Positions 37,814 through 46,234 of a DNA stretch of 64,000 bases are shown piece after piece (position 1 is the stretch's first letter; every line of letters begins with the position of its first letter). The position numbers were made by a program, and so were the translations under genes. The stretch is from NCBI RefSeq assembly GCF_029433095.1, contig NZ_JARNTX010000004.1, forward strand, positions 1-64,000. The letters are read 5' to 3'. The DNA is from Hymenobacter sp. YC55 (lineage in GTDB: Bacteria > Bacteroidota > Bacteroidia > Cytophagales > Hymenobacteraceae). The notes under the pieces were generated by a model. The model was not told the origin of the DNA. It saw nothing but the letters and a program-made list of their open reading frames with translations, and made no database searches.

Positions 37814-37981
37814 GTCATGCTGAGCGTAGTGCAACGAAGCCGAAGCATCTCGCGTGCTGACGTTGTCAAAGTAATAGTCATGCTGAGCGCAGCCGAAGCA
37901 TCTCGCTCGAATCGTTGCGGTAGAAAAAGTTTACCACACTAGCGAGATGCTTCGGCTTCGTTGCACTGCGCTCAGCATGAC
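37814..37981. repeat. Composite palindromic repeat, copy B
   Basis: Direct units at 37814-37853 and 37877-37906 and an inverted unit at 37942-37981 all belong to the GTCATGCTGAGC...GAAGCATCTCGC family. The first and third units are near-perfect reverse complements over about 40 bases (both include the GTGCAACGAAGCC insert), so a very stable hairpin is possible. Order and linkers match copy A at 33024-33181. The rest of the gap between the M16 gene and katA (37687-38085) holds only this repeat and the terminator. Confidence 0.9.
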
Positions 37982-38033
37982 AGGACAGTCTAGGCAAACA
38001 GAGGCTAACTAAAAGCCTAGCTTTTATATTAAA

Positions 38034-38071
38034 TAAAAAAGCCGCTCCGAGTTACCCGGAGCGGCTTTTTA
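38034..38071. terminator. Bidirectional terminator between M16 gene and katA
   Basis: GCCGCTCCG (38041-38049) pairs with CGGAGCGGC (38057-38065), with A runs before and T runs after, so it serves both converging transcripts: the M16 genes on plus and katA on minus (katA stops 15 bases away). Confidence 0.88.
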
Positions 38072-38085
38072 CTTGCTCATTGCAG

Positions 38086-39606
38086 CTACACCGTTGCAGC
38101 GGCGGCAGCTGGGGCGTGCTCCATTGGAATTTCGGCGTCTACGCCGAGGCCTTTGGCAATGGCCATCCCGAGGCGTACATCGGCGCGGAACCAGTGGCAG
38201 AGCTGGCGTTGCGTGATAAGGTCTTTCTTGGGGCCGTCAATGCCGCTCATGGCGCCCACCACGTTGTTGATGAGGTTGCGCTGCGCTTGCGGGTCGAGGA
38301 GGCGGAACAGGTTGCCGGCTTGGGTGTAGTGGTCGTCGTTGCCGGGGCCAGCGTTACGGTCGTAGCGGTCGGCGAAGAGGCCGTCTAGTTCCTGTGCGGG
38401 TTCTCCCACGGTTTTGTCTTCCACAGGTCCGTCGAAAGAGTTGGGGAAGTAGTTTGGGCCGGCGCCGCCGTTGTCGCCGAGGGCCATGCGGCCGTCGCGC
38501 TGGTAGTTGCTGAAGCCGTAGGGGCAGGCATTAACGGGCAGGTGCTCGTAGTTGACGCCGAGGCGGTAGCGGTGCGCGTCGGGGTAGCTCAGGATGCGGC
38601 CTTGCAGCATCTTGTCGGGCGAGTAGCCGATGCCATCCACCACGTGGGCCGGCGAGAAGGCCGCCTGCTCAACGTGAGCGTGGTAGTTTACGGGTACTTC
38701 GTTGAGCTCCATCACGCCCACTTCGTGCAGCGGAAACTCGCCTTGGGGCCACACTTTGGTGAGGTCGAAGGGGTTCCAACGGAAGTTCTTGGCTTGCTCG
38801 TCGGTCATCACCTGGATGAACATCTTCCAACGGGGGAAGTTGCCGTTGTCGATGGCGTCAATCAGGTCGTGCTGCGCGAAGTCGGCATCTTCTCCCTTCA
38901 TCCGAATGGCTTCGTCATTCGAGAAGTTCTTGATGCCCTGCTCGGTGCGGAAGTGGAATTTCACCCATACCCGCTCGTTCTGGTTGTTGATCAGCGAGAA
39001 AGTGTGCGAGCCGTAGCCGTGCATGTGGCGGTAGCCGTAAGGCGTGCCGCGGTCCGACATCAGAATCGTGACTTGGTGCAGGCTTTCGGGGTTCAAACTC
39101 CAGAAGTCCCACATCATCGTGGGGCTCTTGCGGTTAGAGCGGGCTTCGCGCTTTTGGGTATGAATGAAGTCGGGAAACTTCACCGGGTCTTTCACAAAGA
39201 ACACGGGCGTGTTGTTGCCTACCAGGTCCCAGTTGCCGTCTTCGGTGTAAAACTTCAAGGCAAAGCCGCGCGGGTCACGCTCGGTATCGGCCGAGCCTTT
39301 CTCGCCGCCTACTGTGCTGAAACGGGCAAACAGCTTGCACTCGTTGCCGACCTTACTGAACAGCTTGGCCCGGGTGAGGTGCGTAATGTCGTGGGTGACC
39401 GTGAATTTGCCGTACGCGCCGCTCCCCTTGGCATGAACCACCCGCTCTGGAATCCGCTCCCGGTTGAAGTGAGCCAGCTTCTCGTGCAGGAAATAGTCCT
39501 GGAGCAGCAGCGGGCCCCGCGCTCCGGCGGATACAGAGTTTTGGTTGTCGAAGATGGGCCGGCCAGCAGCCGTGGTGAGCTTCTTCGGTTGGGTTGATTC
39601 TTCCAT
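38086..39606 (-). CDS. katA: Monofunctional haem catalase
   Basis: 506 residues, the size of small-subunit (clade 3) catalases. Active-site elements are visible: distal His58 in RVVHAKGSGAYG, the distal Asn in WDLVGNNTPVFF (about 131), and the proximal haem-Tyr region in RILSYPDAHRYRLG. Other family blocks include RFSTVGGEKGSADTERDPRGFA and NDEAIRMKGEDADF. It converts hydrogen peroxide to water and oxygen in the cytoplasm. It is divergent from oxyR, with about 200 bp between the start codons and a candidate OxyR operator in that gap, which points to peroxide-induced expression. Confidence 0.96.
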   Translation of the reverse strand: MEESTQPKKLTTAAGRPIFDNQNSVSAGARGPLLLQDYFLHEKLAHFNRERIPERVVHAKGSGAYGKFTVTHDITHLTRAKLFSKVGNECKLFARFSTVGGEKGSADTERDPRGFALKFYTEDGNWDLVGNNTPVFFVKDPVKFPDFIHTQKREARSNRKSPTMMWDFWSLNPESLHQVTILMSDRGTPYGYRHMHGYGSHTFSLINNQNERVWVKFHFRTEQGIKNFSNDEAIRMKGEDADFAQHDLIDAIDNGNFPRWKMFIQVMTDEQAKNFRWNPFDLTKVWPQGEFPLHEVGVMELNEVPVNYHAHVEQAAFSPAHVVDGIGYSPDKMLQGRILSYPDAHRYRLGVNYEHLPVNACPYGFSNYQRDGRMALGDNGGAGPNYFPNSFDGPVEDKTVGEPAQELDGLFADRYDRNAGPGNDDHYTQAGNLFRLLDPQAQRNLINNVVGAMSGIDGPKKDLITQRQLCHWFRADVRLGMAIAKGLGVDAEIPMEHAPAAAAATV

Positions 39607-39702
39607 GATAGTAGAGGAGTTAGTGGCGAGAAACCACCGTCGGCACGCCTAGTGCAGCAACGGAAGCTCGACAAAGGTGCTGCATCCAGTTGTATAAAGA
39701 AA

Positions 39703-39738
39703 ATCGATTTTATTGATTCTATTATAGATTTGACTTAT
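39703..39738. promoter_or_regulatory. Candidate OxyR operator between katA and oxyR
   Basis: The segment ATCGAT-TTTA-TTGAT, a 6-base spacer, then ATAGAT-TTGA-CTTAT resembles the four-part OxyR consensus ATAGnt-nnna-nCTAT repeated at 22-base intervals; here the interval is 21. It contains the small palindrome TCTATTATAGA. A TAnnTTTG match (TAGATTTG, 39725-39732) lies inside it on the oxyR side, though no properly spaced TTG was found. A match by eye only. Confidence 0.45.
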
Positions 39739-39807
39739 AATAAACTCGTAGCCCCGCCTCACACTCCAAAGAGGTAAGCGGGGGTGACGCTCTCATCTTT
39801 TACACCC

Positions 39808-40737
39808 ATGACTGTTCAGCAACTCGAATATTTGGTAGCCCTCGACACGCACCGTCAGTTTGTGTTGGCCGCTGAGAAATGCTTTGTCACGCAGCCTACG
39901 CTTAGCATGCAGCTTCAAAAGCTGGAAGACGAACTTGGCGTGTTGCTCTTCGACCGTACCACTAAAGGTGTGCAGCCCACGGTAGTAGGAGCAAAGGTGG
40001 TGCAGCAGGCCCGCCAGGTGTTGCGCGAAGTGCGGCATCTGCACGAAGTAGTACAGCTGGAAAAAGGCGAGTTGGTAGGGGAATTGCGGCTCGGCATTAT
40101 TCCTACGTTGGCTCCGTACTTGGTGCCCTTGTTTCTGGTGGAGTTGGTCGAGCATCATCCGCAGTTGCGGGTGCAGGTAGAGGAGTTGCAGTCGGCGCAG
40201 ATTGTGCAGAAGCTCAAAGACCATACGCTGGATGTTGGGTTGCTGGTCACGCCCCTCGACGACCGGCAGCTGCGCGAAATTCCGGTGCTGGAAGAGCCTT
40301 TCCTCGGCTACATTGCGGCCGACCATCCGCTGTATCAGCAAACTACTATTGCGCCGCAAGACATGGGTGCGCCTGGGCTTTGGCTGCTACAGCAAGGGCA
40401 TTGCTTTCGGCATCAGGTGCTCAACATTTGCGCCCCGGCCCCCGTCGATACCACGCGCCCGTTCACGTACGAAAGCGGCTCGATTGAAACCCTGAAGGAG
40501 CTGGTGCGGCACAACCACGGCTACACGCTAGTGCCCGAGCTGTCGGTGCTGCAAGAACTCGACAACCCGATGGTGAAGCGCTTTGCCGCGCCCGAACCCG
40601 TGCGGGAGGTAAGTTTGGTGGTACACCAGGGCTTTGTACGGCTGCCCCTGCTCACGTCCCTGCGTGATATTATCGTCAAAAAAGTGCCCGAACGCCTGCA
40701 CGCTGGCAAGTCAGCTCAGAAAATACGGTGGAAGTAG
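39808..40737 (+). CDS. oxyR: OxyR: LysR-type hydrogen-peroxide sensor and regulator
   Basis: 309 residues from ATG 39808; the in-frame start eight codons upstream is not the family start (MTVQQLEYLVAL). The N-terminal helix-turn-helix (about 1-60, VTQPTLSMQLQKLEDELG) is LysR-type. The effector domain holds the two redox cysteines in GHCFRHQVLNIC: counted from the chosen start they fall at 199 and 208, the same numbers as in E. coli OxyR, where they form the peroxide-induced disulfide. The divergent katA gene is the expected target. The C-terminus is followed by about 460 bp without a gene. Confidence 0.94.
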   Translation: MTVQQLEYLVALDTHRQFVLAAEKCFVTQPTLSMQLQKLEDELGVLLFDRTTKGVQPTVVGAKVVQQARQVLREVRHLHEVVQLEKGELVGELRLGIIPTLAPYLVPLFLVELVEHHPQLRVQVEELQSAQIVQKLKDHTLDVGLLVTPLDDRQLREIPVLEEPFLGYIAADHPLYQQTTIAPQDMGAPGLWLLQQGHCFRHQVLNICAPAPVDTTRPFTYESGSIETLKELVRHNHGYTLVPELSVLQELDNPMVKRFAAPEPVREVSLVVHQGFVRLPLLTSLRDIIVKKVPERLHAGKSAQKIRWK

Positions 40738-41201
40738 CAGCACTCTCTTCGGGCAAGCTAGCTAACTGAAGAAATGTAGTTGTCTTACTTTGAATGGATT
40801 AGGCTAATACTTTGGCTATGCTATTGATTTGCAGTAGATAACAGGCTATAGATAGGTGCTCGTAAACACGAGGGAAGCGTATGACCTAGGCGTGGCAGCT
40901 CAAGGAAAAGCCGGGGTAAGCGCATTCTTCAAGACAGATTAGTATAGAGGCTCATACTTCTAGTGCTTAAGGCTAGGCTACATACCACTTCCTAACTCTG
41001 CTACACAATACTAATTATTGTCTAAAATATTATATATTGATTTACCCTATAAGCAGCGGTAAGACCTCCGTATTAGATTAGTTAAAAAACTAATGCAATG
41101 GTTTATATGTGGGGTAGATAGGCCGAAGGGCAGCTTCGAAATTGCAACCACTGTATTGGATCTGTTTAGTTTCTCTTTCTCCACCTTTTACATCTTTCCG
41201 A
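40738..41201. other. Intergenic region before the third T9SS protein
   Basis: No gene seen. A perfect short inverted repeat ATTAGTT-AAAA-AACTAAT lies at 41077-41094 in an AT-rich stretch. The last ~40 bases before ATG 41202 are pyrimidine-rich (TTTCTCTTTCTCCACC) and resemble the leader of the gene at 16711. No clear terminator for oxyR was found. Confidence 0.55.
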
Positions 41202-44200
41202 ATGAGAGCAAACCTTTACTCACTTATTTCTTGGTCGCCAGCCAGGCTTCGGTCGCGGCTGACAGCGGTGGCGGCCGCTATGCTACTGGCCCCTGCTGCC
41301 TGGGCTCAGATTGAAGTTCCCGCCGGGAATGTCGACTCGGGCACCAACGGGCGCAAGCCTTTCGGTACGTGGTGGGGCTACGAGCGGAGCGCCATGATTT
41401 ATACCGCTGCCGAAATCGGAACTACCGGCAATCTGACCCAGATAGGCTTCTACCTCAACGGGGTAAATGCACCCGGCGCTGCGGCAACTAAAATCTACCT
41501 CAAAAAGGTAAGCAACGCCACCTTTGCGGCCGCTACCACGGTAGCTGCCGAAGAAATGGGCGCCACGTTGGTTTACGATGCTACTATCCCAGCGGCTTCG
41601 TTCACGGCCAATAAATGGGTGAGTGTGCCACTAACGGCTCCATTCGCTTATGATGGTACCGCCAACTTGGAGGTGATTGTGGAAACCAATACCGCGCCGG
41701 CTGGCAACGAGACAAGTGCCGGCAAAGTGTTTCGCTATTCTTCTACCGGCACCAACAACCGAACCCAGTTCTGGCAAACCGACTCCGCCCCACCCACCAC
41801 GGTAGGAACGCTGAGCCTCCTACGGCCTAACATTCAGCTAACTGGCCTTGCACCATTGGCTTGTGCCCCGGTAGTAACCTTGAACGTGACGAACATCACG
41901 ACTACCTCGGCGCAACTCTCGTTTACGCCTAGTATTTCCAGCACCAGTTATACCGTAACCTACACGCCCACCGGCGGTACGGCTACCACCATAACGCCCG
42001 CCCCTACGGCTTCCCCAATCAATCTTACGGGCCTAACGCTTAATACCACGTACACGGTAACTATTACCAGCAACTGCGCGGGTAGCACCACTTCGCCGGT
42101 AGTTACCACCACGTTCACCACGCTGGCCGTAGCCAACGACAATCCGCTCGGAGCCATTGCGCTGCCTATTTCCACTACTTGCGTGCCTACCAATGGCACC
42201 AACGTGGGAGCTACCACCACGCCGCCCAACGGCTACACCAACCCCGGGGCAGCGCCTAACAATTGCGGCGCTGCTCTCACCCCCCGCGACGTGTGGTACA
42301 CCTTCACCACGGCGGCGAGTGGGGCAGGCAGCACGGCGGTTAGTTTACAGGTGACAGGCAGTCCGGCCGGTTACATTCGTGTGTTCAGCTCCGCAAACGG
42401 GGCAGCGGGCCCTTTTACGGAAAGAGCTTGCGCTTCGGGTGGCGCCAACAACACGGTGTCCATTCCACTGAACTTAACGGGCCTTACGGTCAATACCACC
42501 TACTATGTAGCCGTGTCGGGGTATGGCTCTGCTGATGCAACGGGTCCGTTCACGATCTGTGCAAGTAGCACGCCCGTAGCCATATGCGCTCCGCCTTTAG
42601 CTGTATCTGTTGGCAGCATCACGGCTACGTCGGCCAACCTGGTATTCACGCCTGGGGCCGGCAATACCAGCTACACCGTGACGTATTACCCAACGGCCAC
42701 GCCGGCCATGACGACCACCGTAACCCCGACCCCAACGGCCTCACCGGTGCCACTTACTGGGCTCACGGCCTCCACGGCTTACACCGTAACCCTCCAGCCC
42801 TTGTGCGCAGGCGGTGGCACTACAGGGCTAGTTACCCGGACGTTCACCACAACGCCGCCGCCCCCAGCCAACGACAACTGCGCCGGAGCCACGGCCCTCA
42901 ACACTACGGCTACGTGCACGCCAATTACCACCACCAACGCCGGCGCTACCGCTTCAACGGGGGTGCCTGCGCCAAGCTCGACCGCAGGTACCGGCTGCTT
43001 CGTAGCCGCAACGCCCGTCAATAACGACGTTTGGTATAGCATGGTAGTGCCAGCTTCCGGTGGACTCACCGTCACGACCAGCGCCATAGCAGGGTCGCCA
43101 GTGGAAGATATGGGCCTGGTGCTGTATACGGGTACCTGCGGCGCGCTTACCGAAGTAGGCTGCAGTGACGACATCAGCTCGACTAACTTCTTTTCGAGTG
43201 CACGAGTGGTGGGCCTTACTCCTGGGTCCACGGTATATGCCCGCGTATGGAGCTTTGGCACCACGCCTACTGGTCAGTTCGGTATCTGTGCCGTGCCTAC
43301 CATTGCCAACGACGCGGCAGTTCAGATTATATACACCGTGAGCAAAGCGCCTATATCGGCTCCGCAGGTAATTCAGGCAGTTGTTCAGAACCTAGGCTCG
43401 GCACCACTAACCAATGTGCCGGTGCTCCTTGCCGTAACGGGTTCCTCCCCGTTTGCAAACGGAAAAATAGTACCAACGCTGGCACCCGGCGCTTCAACTA
43501 CGGTCACGTTCGATACCTATACCCCAACGGCTACCGGCAACAACACCATTACGGTAACGGTACCAGACGACGGGTTGAACGCCAACAATTCGCAGACCGC
43601 TACCACGGCTGTTACCACCAATAGCTTGTCGTATTATATTGAGGGGCAAGCTACTACCACCTCCGTTAGTGTTTCGAGTACCAACCCGGGCGGTACGTTG
43701 GCGGCCAAACACATTATCAATACCCCTTCTACTATCGGTGAAGTGCGGCTGACTTTCTTGGCGTCCACGGCGGTAGCAACGTACCAAGTGGTGATACTGA
43801 ATGCCACGGCAACCGGGCAGCCAGGTACGGTGCTCTTCACCTCACCGACCTTAACCAAGCCAACGACAGCCGGCGTGGTAACAGTGCCTATAATGAATAC
43901 GCCCGTAAATGGCACCTTCTTCGTTGGGCTGAAGGAAGTTTCGGGTGGGGTTGGTATTGCGTATCAGGTGGAAGACCCGCTGCGCCCCAATACTTACTTC
44001 TACCAAACGTCCGCTACCGGCGCTTGGGCCGACGTAAATACCACTACCCTGAGAACCCGCCTCGGGATAGAAGTGGGCTTCAGCACGCGCGTGCTTTCGG
44101 CGCGTAGCGCGGCCTTCGCGCAGGATATTTCCCTGTATCCTAACCCGGCGCATGATGCCTTCATGCTGAAACTTCCTCCCATGGCAGGCCAGCGTACGGC

Positions 44201-44372
44201 CAAGCTGACGCTTATCAATACGCTAGGCCAACAGGTGCAAACCCGCACAGTACAACTCGGCGCCAACGGCACCGAAACGCAAATAAAGGTTGACGGCCTC
44301 GCAACGGGCCTCTATACCCTGCAAATCCAAACCGCCGATCAGCTAGCTACCAAGCAAGTGGTGGTGGAATAG
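41202..44372 (+). CDS. T9SS-secreted FN3/PPC-domain protein
   Basis: 1056 residues from ATG 41202; upstream non-ATG starts would displace the signal peptide (1-35, ending PAAWA). An N-terminal beta domain (about 40-215) precedes two repeats of a fibronectin-III-like domain plus a pre-peptidase C-terminal (PPC)-like domain: FN3 at about 221-310 and 463-550, PPC at about 311-462 and 555-705. The repeats share CAPxxxxxVxxITxTSAxLxFTP and ANDNxxGAxAL. A CARDB-like domain (about 705-805) and a jelly-roll-like segment follow. The T9SS type-A sorting domain starts at SLYPNPAHDAF (about 975) and ends KQVVVE. No catalytic domain is visible, so it may be a binding or matrix protein. A strong terminator follows. 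Confidence 0.87.
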   Translation: MRANLYSLISWSPARLRSRLTAVAAAMLLAPAAWAQIEVPAGNVDSGTNGRKPFGTWWGYERSAMIYTAAEIGTTGNLTQIGFYLNGVNAPGAAATKIYLKKVSNATFAAATTVAAEEMGATLVYDATIPAASFTANKWVSVPLTAPFAYDGTANLEVIVETNTAPAGNETSAGKVFRYSSTGTNNRTQFWQTDSAPPTTVGTLSLLRPNIQLTGLAPLACAPVVTLNVTNITTTSAQLSFTPSISSTSYTVTYTPTGGTATTITPAPTASPINLTGLTLNTTYTVTITSNCAGSTTSPVVTTTFTTLAVANDNPLGAIALPISTTCVPTNGTNVGATTTPPNGYTNPGAAPNNCGAALTPRDVWYTFTTAASGAGSTAVSLQVTGSPAGYIRVFSSANGAAGPFTERACASGGANNTVSIPLNLTGLTVNTTYYVAVSGYGSADATGPFTICASSTPVAICAPPLAVSVGSITATSANLVFTPGAGNTSYTVTYYPTATPAMTTTVTPTPTASPVPLTGLTASTAYTVTLQPLCAGGGTTGLVTRTFTTTPPPPANDNCAGATALNTTATCTPITTTNAGATASTGVPAPSSTAGTGCFVAATPVNNDVWYSMVVPASGGLTVTTSAIAGSPVEDMGLVLYTGTCGALTEVGCSDDISSTNFFSSARVVGLTPGSTVYARVWSFGTTPTGQFGICAVPTIANDAAVQIIYTVSKAPISAPQVIQAVVQNLGSAPLTNVPVLLAVTGSSPFANGKIVPTLAPGASTTVTFDTYTPTATGNNTITVTVPDDGLNANNSQTATTAVTTNSLSYYIEGQATTTSVSVSSTNPGGTLAAKHIINTPSTIGEVRLTFLASTAVATYQVVILNATATGQPGTVLFTSPTLTKPTTAGVVTVPIMNTPVNGTFFVGLKEVSGGVGIAYQVEDPLRPNTYFYQTSATGAWADVNTTTLRTRLGIEVGFSTRVLSARSAAFAQDISLYPNPAHDAFMLKLPPMAGQRTAKLTLINTLGQQVQTRTVQLGANGTETQIKVDGLATGLYTLQIQTADQLATKQVVVE

Positions 44373-44421
44373 AGTAACAGCCAGCAAGACAGGCGAATAA
44401 CTGTCCTGACTAGTTTCCAAG

Positions 44422-44452
44422 AAAAGCCTGGCTTACTCAAGCCAGGCTTTTT
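44422..44452 (+). terminator. Terminator after the FN3/PPC protein gene
   Basis: AAAAGCCTGGCTT (44422-44434), loop ACTC, AAGCCAGGCTTTT (44439-44451): a perfect 13-bp stem ending in T residues, 50 bases after the stop codon. Confidence 0.92.
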
Positions 44453-44559
44453 GCTGTTCAGGTTGGTAATAAGTTCGCCTATTGCGTATGCTGCCATAAG
44501 TTCATCACAAGTTGGCGGCAAGTATGTTATGCTTAGCGCTACCCTTACTCTTGTTTCCT

Positions 44560-45336
44560 ATGCTACCGTCATCTTCCCCGCCTGTGCCCGGTGCAGCTCC
44601 ACTTACATTCGTGTGTTTGCATTACTGGGCCGGCTCGAGCAAAGAGTGGCAAACCGTGGGCGAACTGCTAGCGCCAGAATACGGCGTGCTAGCCCCCGAC
44701 CTAGGAGGCTTTGGCGGTGCGCCAGCGCCGGCCGGCGGGTTCACCGTGGATGCGTATGCCGACGAGGTAGCCGCGTATATAGCAGCGCGGCAACTGCAAC
44801 AGTATGTGCTAGTTGGGCACAGCATGGGAGGCAAAATTGCCCTGGCCCTCGCCGCTCGGCAACCCCTCGGGTTGCGAGGCGTAGCGCTGCTGAGTCCGTC
44901 GCCGCCCACGCCCGAACCCATGACCGAAGAAGACCGGCAAGGCAGCCTGCGGGCCTTCGGGAAGCGCCAAGAAGCTGAAAAAACGTTGCGCACTATTACC
45001 GCTCGGACGCTACCTTCTGCTGTGCAGCAGCAGATTATCGACGACAACCTACGGGCCAGCAAGGCCGCCTGGAATGCGTGGCTGCTACACGGCAGCCGCG
45101 AAAATATAGCAGCTCGGCTGCAGCACTTAAGCGTGCCTTGCACCGTGCTTGCGGGCGACCAAGACGCGGTATTGTCGCCGTCGGTGCACGGGCTCGAAAC
45201 CCTGCCATTGCTCCCCGAAGGTACCCACCTCGACATTGTGGGCGGTGCCGGCCATCTGCTGCCCTACGAAGCGCCCGAGGAAGTAGCAACCCTGCTGCAA
45301 ACATTTGCCCGGCAACTTCCCCCGGCAGCAAACTAA
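44560..45336 (+). CDS. Alpha/beta-fold hydrolase
   Basis: 258 residues from ATG 44560. An in-frame ATG at 44524 would add a hydrophobic start (MLCLALPLLLFP) that could act as a signal peptide, so the location is uncertain. The fold shows the oxyanion-region motif CLHYWAGSSKEW, the nucleophile elbow GHSMGG (Ser88), the acid in LAGDQDAVLSPS and the catalytic His in GGAGHLLPYEAP. This is the esterase/haloperoxidase-like branch of alpha/beta hydrolases, and no specific substrate can be assigned. The aquaporin gene follows 70 bp downstream on the same strand and may be co-transcribed. Confidence 0.87.
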   Translation: MLPSSSPPVPGAAPLTFVCLHYWAGSSKEWQTVGELLAPEYGVLAPDLGGFGGAPAPAGGFTVDAYADEVAAYIAARQLQQYVLVGHSMGGKIALALAARQPLGLRGVALLSPSPPTPEPMTEEDRQGSLRAFGKRQEAEKTLRTITARTLPSAVQQQIIDDNLRASKAAWNAWLLHGSRENIAARLQHLSVPCTVLAGDQDAVLSPSVHGLETLPLLPEGTHLDIVGGAGHLLPYEAPEEVATLLQTFARQLPPAAN

Positions 45337-45406
45337 CTTGTTGGCGACCGGCTGCGTTGGAGGAAAGGTGCGTGAACCTCAGCAAACAGTAGCATTTTCG
45401 AGTCGT

Positions 45407-46210
45407 ATGATAGCCGCGTGGCGTCGGCACTGGCCGCACTACCTGGCCGAAGCGCTTGGGCTGGCTTTCTTTATTAGTTGCGCCAGCTTGCTTACCGTTT
45501 TGCTGGAGCACCCAGCGTCGCCCGTTCAGCAAGCCCTGCCGAACTCGACGGTGCGGCGTGGCCTGCTAGGGTTAGCCATGCTCTTGGTCGTGGTGACTAT
45601 TGTCTACAATCCGTGGGGCAAACGCTCGGGAGCGCACATCAATCCGGCCGTGACCTTGGCTTTCTGGCAACTAGGTAAAGTGCGCCTTCCCGATGCTGTT
45701 TGGTACGTGGTGGCCCAACTAGTAGGCGCCATCGTGGCCGCGCAGCTGATGAGCCGGGTGCTCGGCCCCTTGTACGCTCACCCGGCCGTTAAGCACGTCG
45801 TAACGCAGCCCAAGCCAGGCGGTGCAATGGTGGCTTTTGCCGCCGAATTTGTCATCTCCTTTGTTCTGATGCTGGTGATGCTGAAGGCCTTGCACTCCAG
45901 TAAACTTAAGAAGCTAACGGGCTGGCTGATAGGCGGACTAATTGCGCTTTACATCTTAATCGAAACGCCTTATTCGGGCATGAGCCTGAATCCGGCACGC
46001 AGCCTTGGTACGGCCCTGGCGGCCAACAGCTATTATGGTCTGTGGGTATATTGGGTGGCCCCGCCCTTGGCTATGTGGCTAGCAACGGTGCTGTTCCGGC
46101 GCTTCTACCACGGCGAAGACCTAGACTGCGCCATCCTGGCGGGCTGTGGCCCAGGCACCTCGTCACCCCACTCACCCGAAGAAGAGCCACCCCAGTATCC
46201 CGACGAGTGA
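45407..46210 (+). CDS. MIP-family channel (aquaporin)
   Basis: 267 residues from ATG 45407. Six hydrophobic segments and the two half-helix motifs INPAVT (NPA at 79-81) and LNPARS (NPA at 195-197) define a major intrinsic protein channel for water and/or small neutral solutes. The residues after the second NPA (RSLGTAL) fit aquaporins. A ~35-residue hydrophilic tail (after HGEDLDCAILAGCGPG) rich in Ser, Pro and Glu is an extra. It runs toward the patatin gene, leaving only 24 bp between their stop codons. Whether it is a water or glycerol channel cannot be settled by eye. Confidence 0.87.
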   Translation: MIAAWRRHWPHYLAEALGLAFFISCASLLTVLLEHPASPVQQALPNSTVRRGLLGLAMLLVVVTIVYNPWGKRSGAHINPAVTLAFWQLGKVRLPDAVWYVVAQLVGAIVAAQLMSRVLGPLYAHPAVKHVVTQPKPGGAMVAFAAEFVISFVLMLVMLKALHSSKLKKLTGWLIGGLIALYILIETPYSGMSLNPARSLGTALAANSYYGLWVYWVAPPLAMWLATVLFRRFYHGEDLDCAILAGCGPGTSSPHSPEEEPPQYPDE

Positions 46211-46234
46211 ACTAGTGAGGAGTGAGGTTGCTAC

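Noticed and set aside
38542..39597. 351-codon plus-strand open frame opposite katA
   Set aside because: Shadow of a high-GC catalase gene; the translated sequence is unlike any protein I know, while katA on the minus strand has all active-site motifs.
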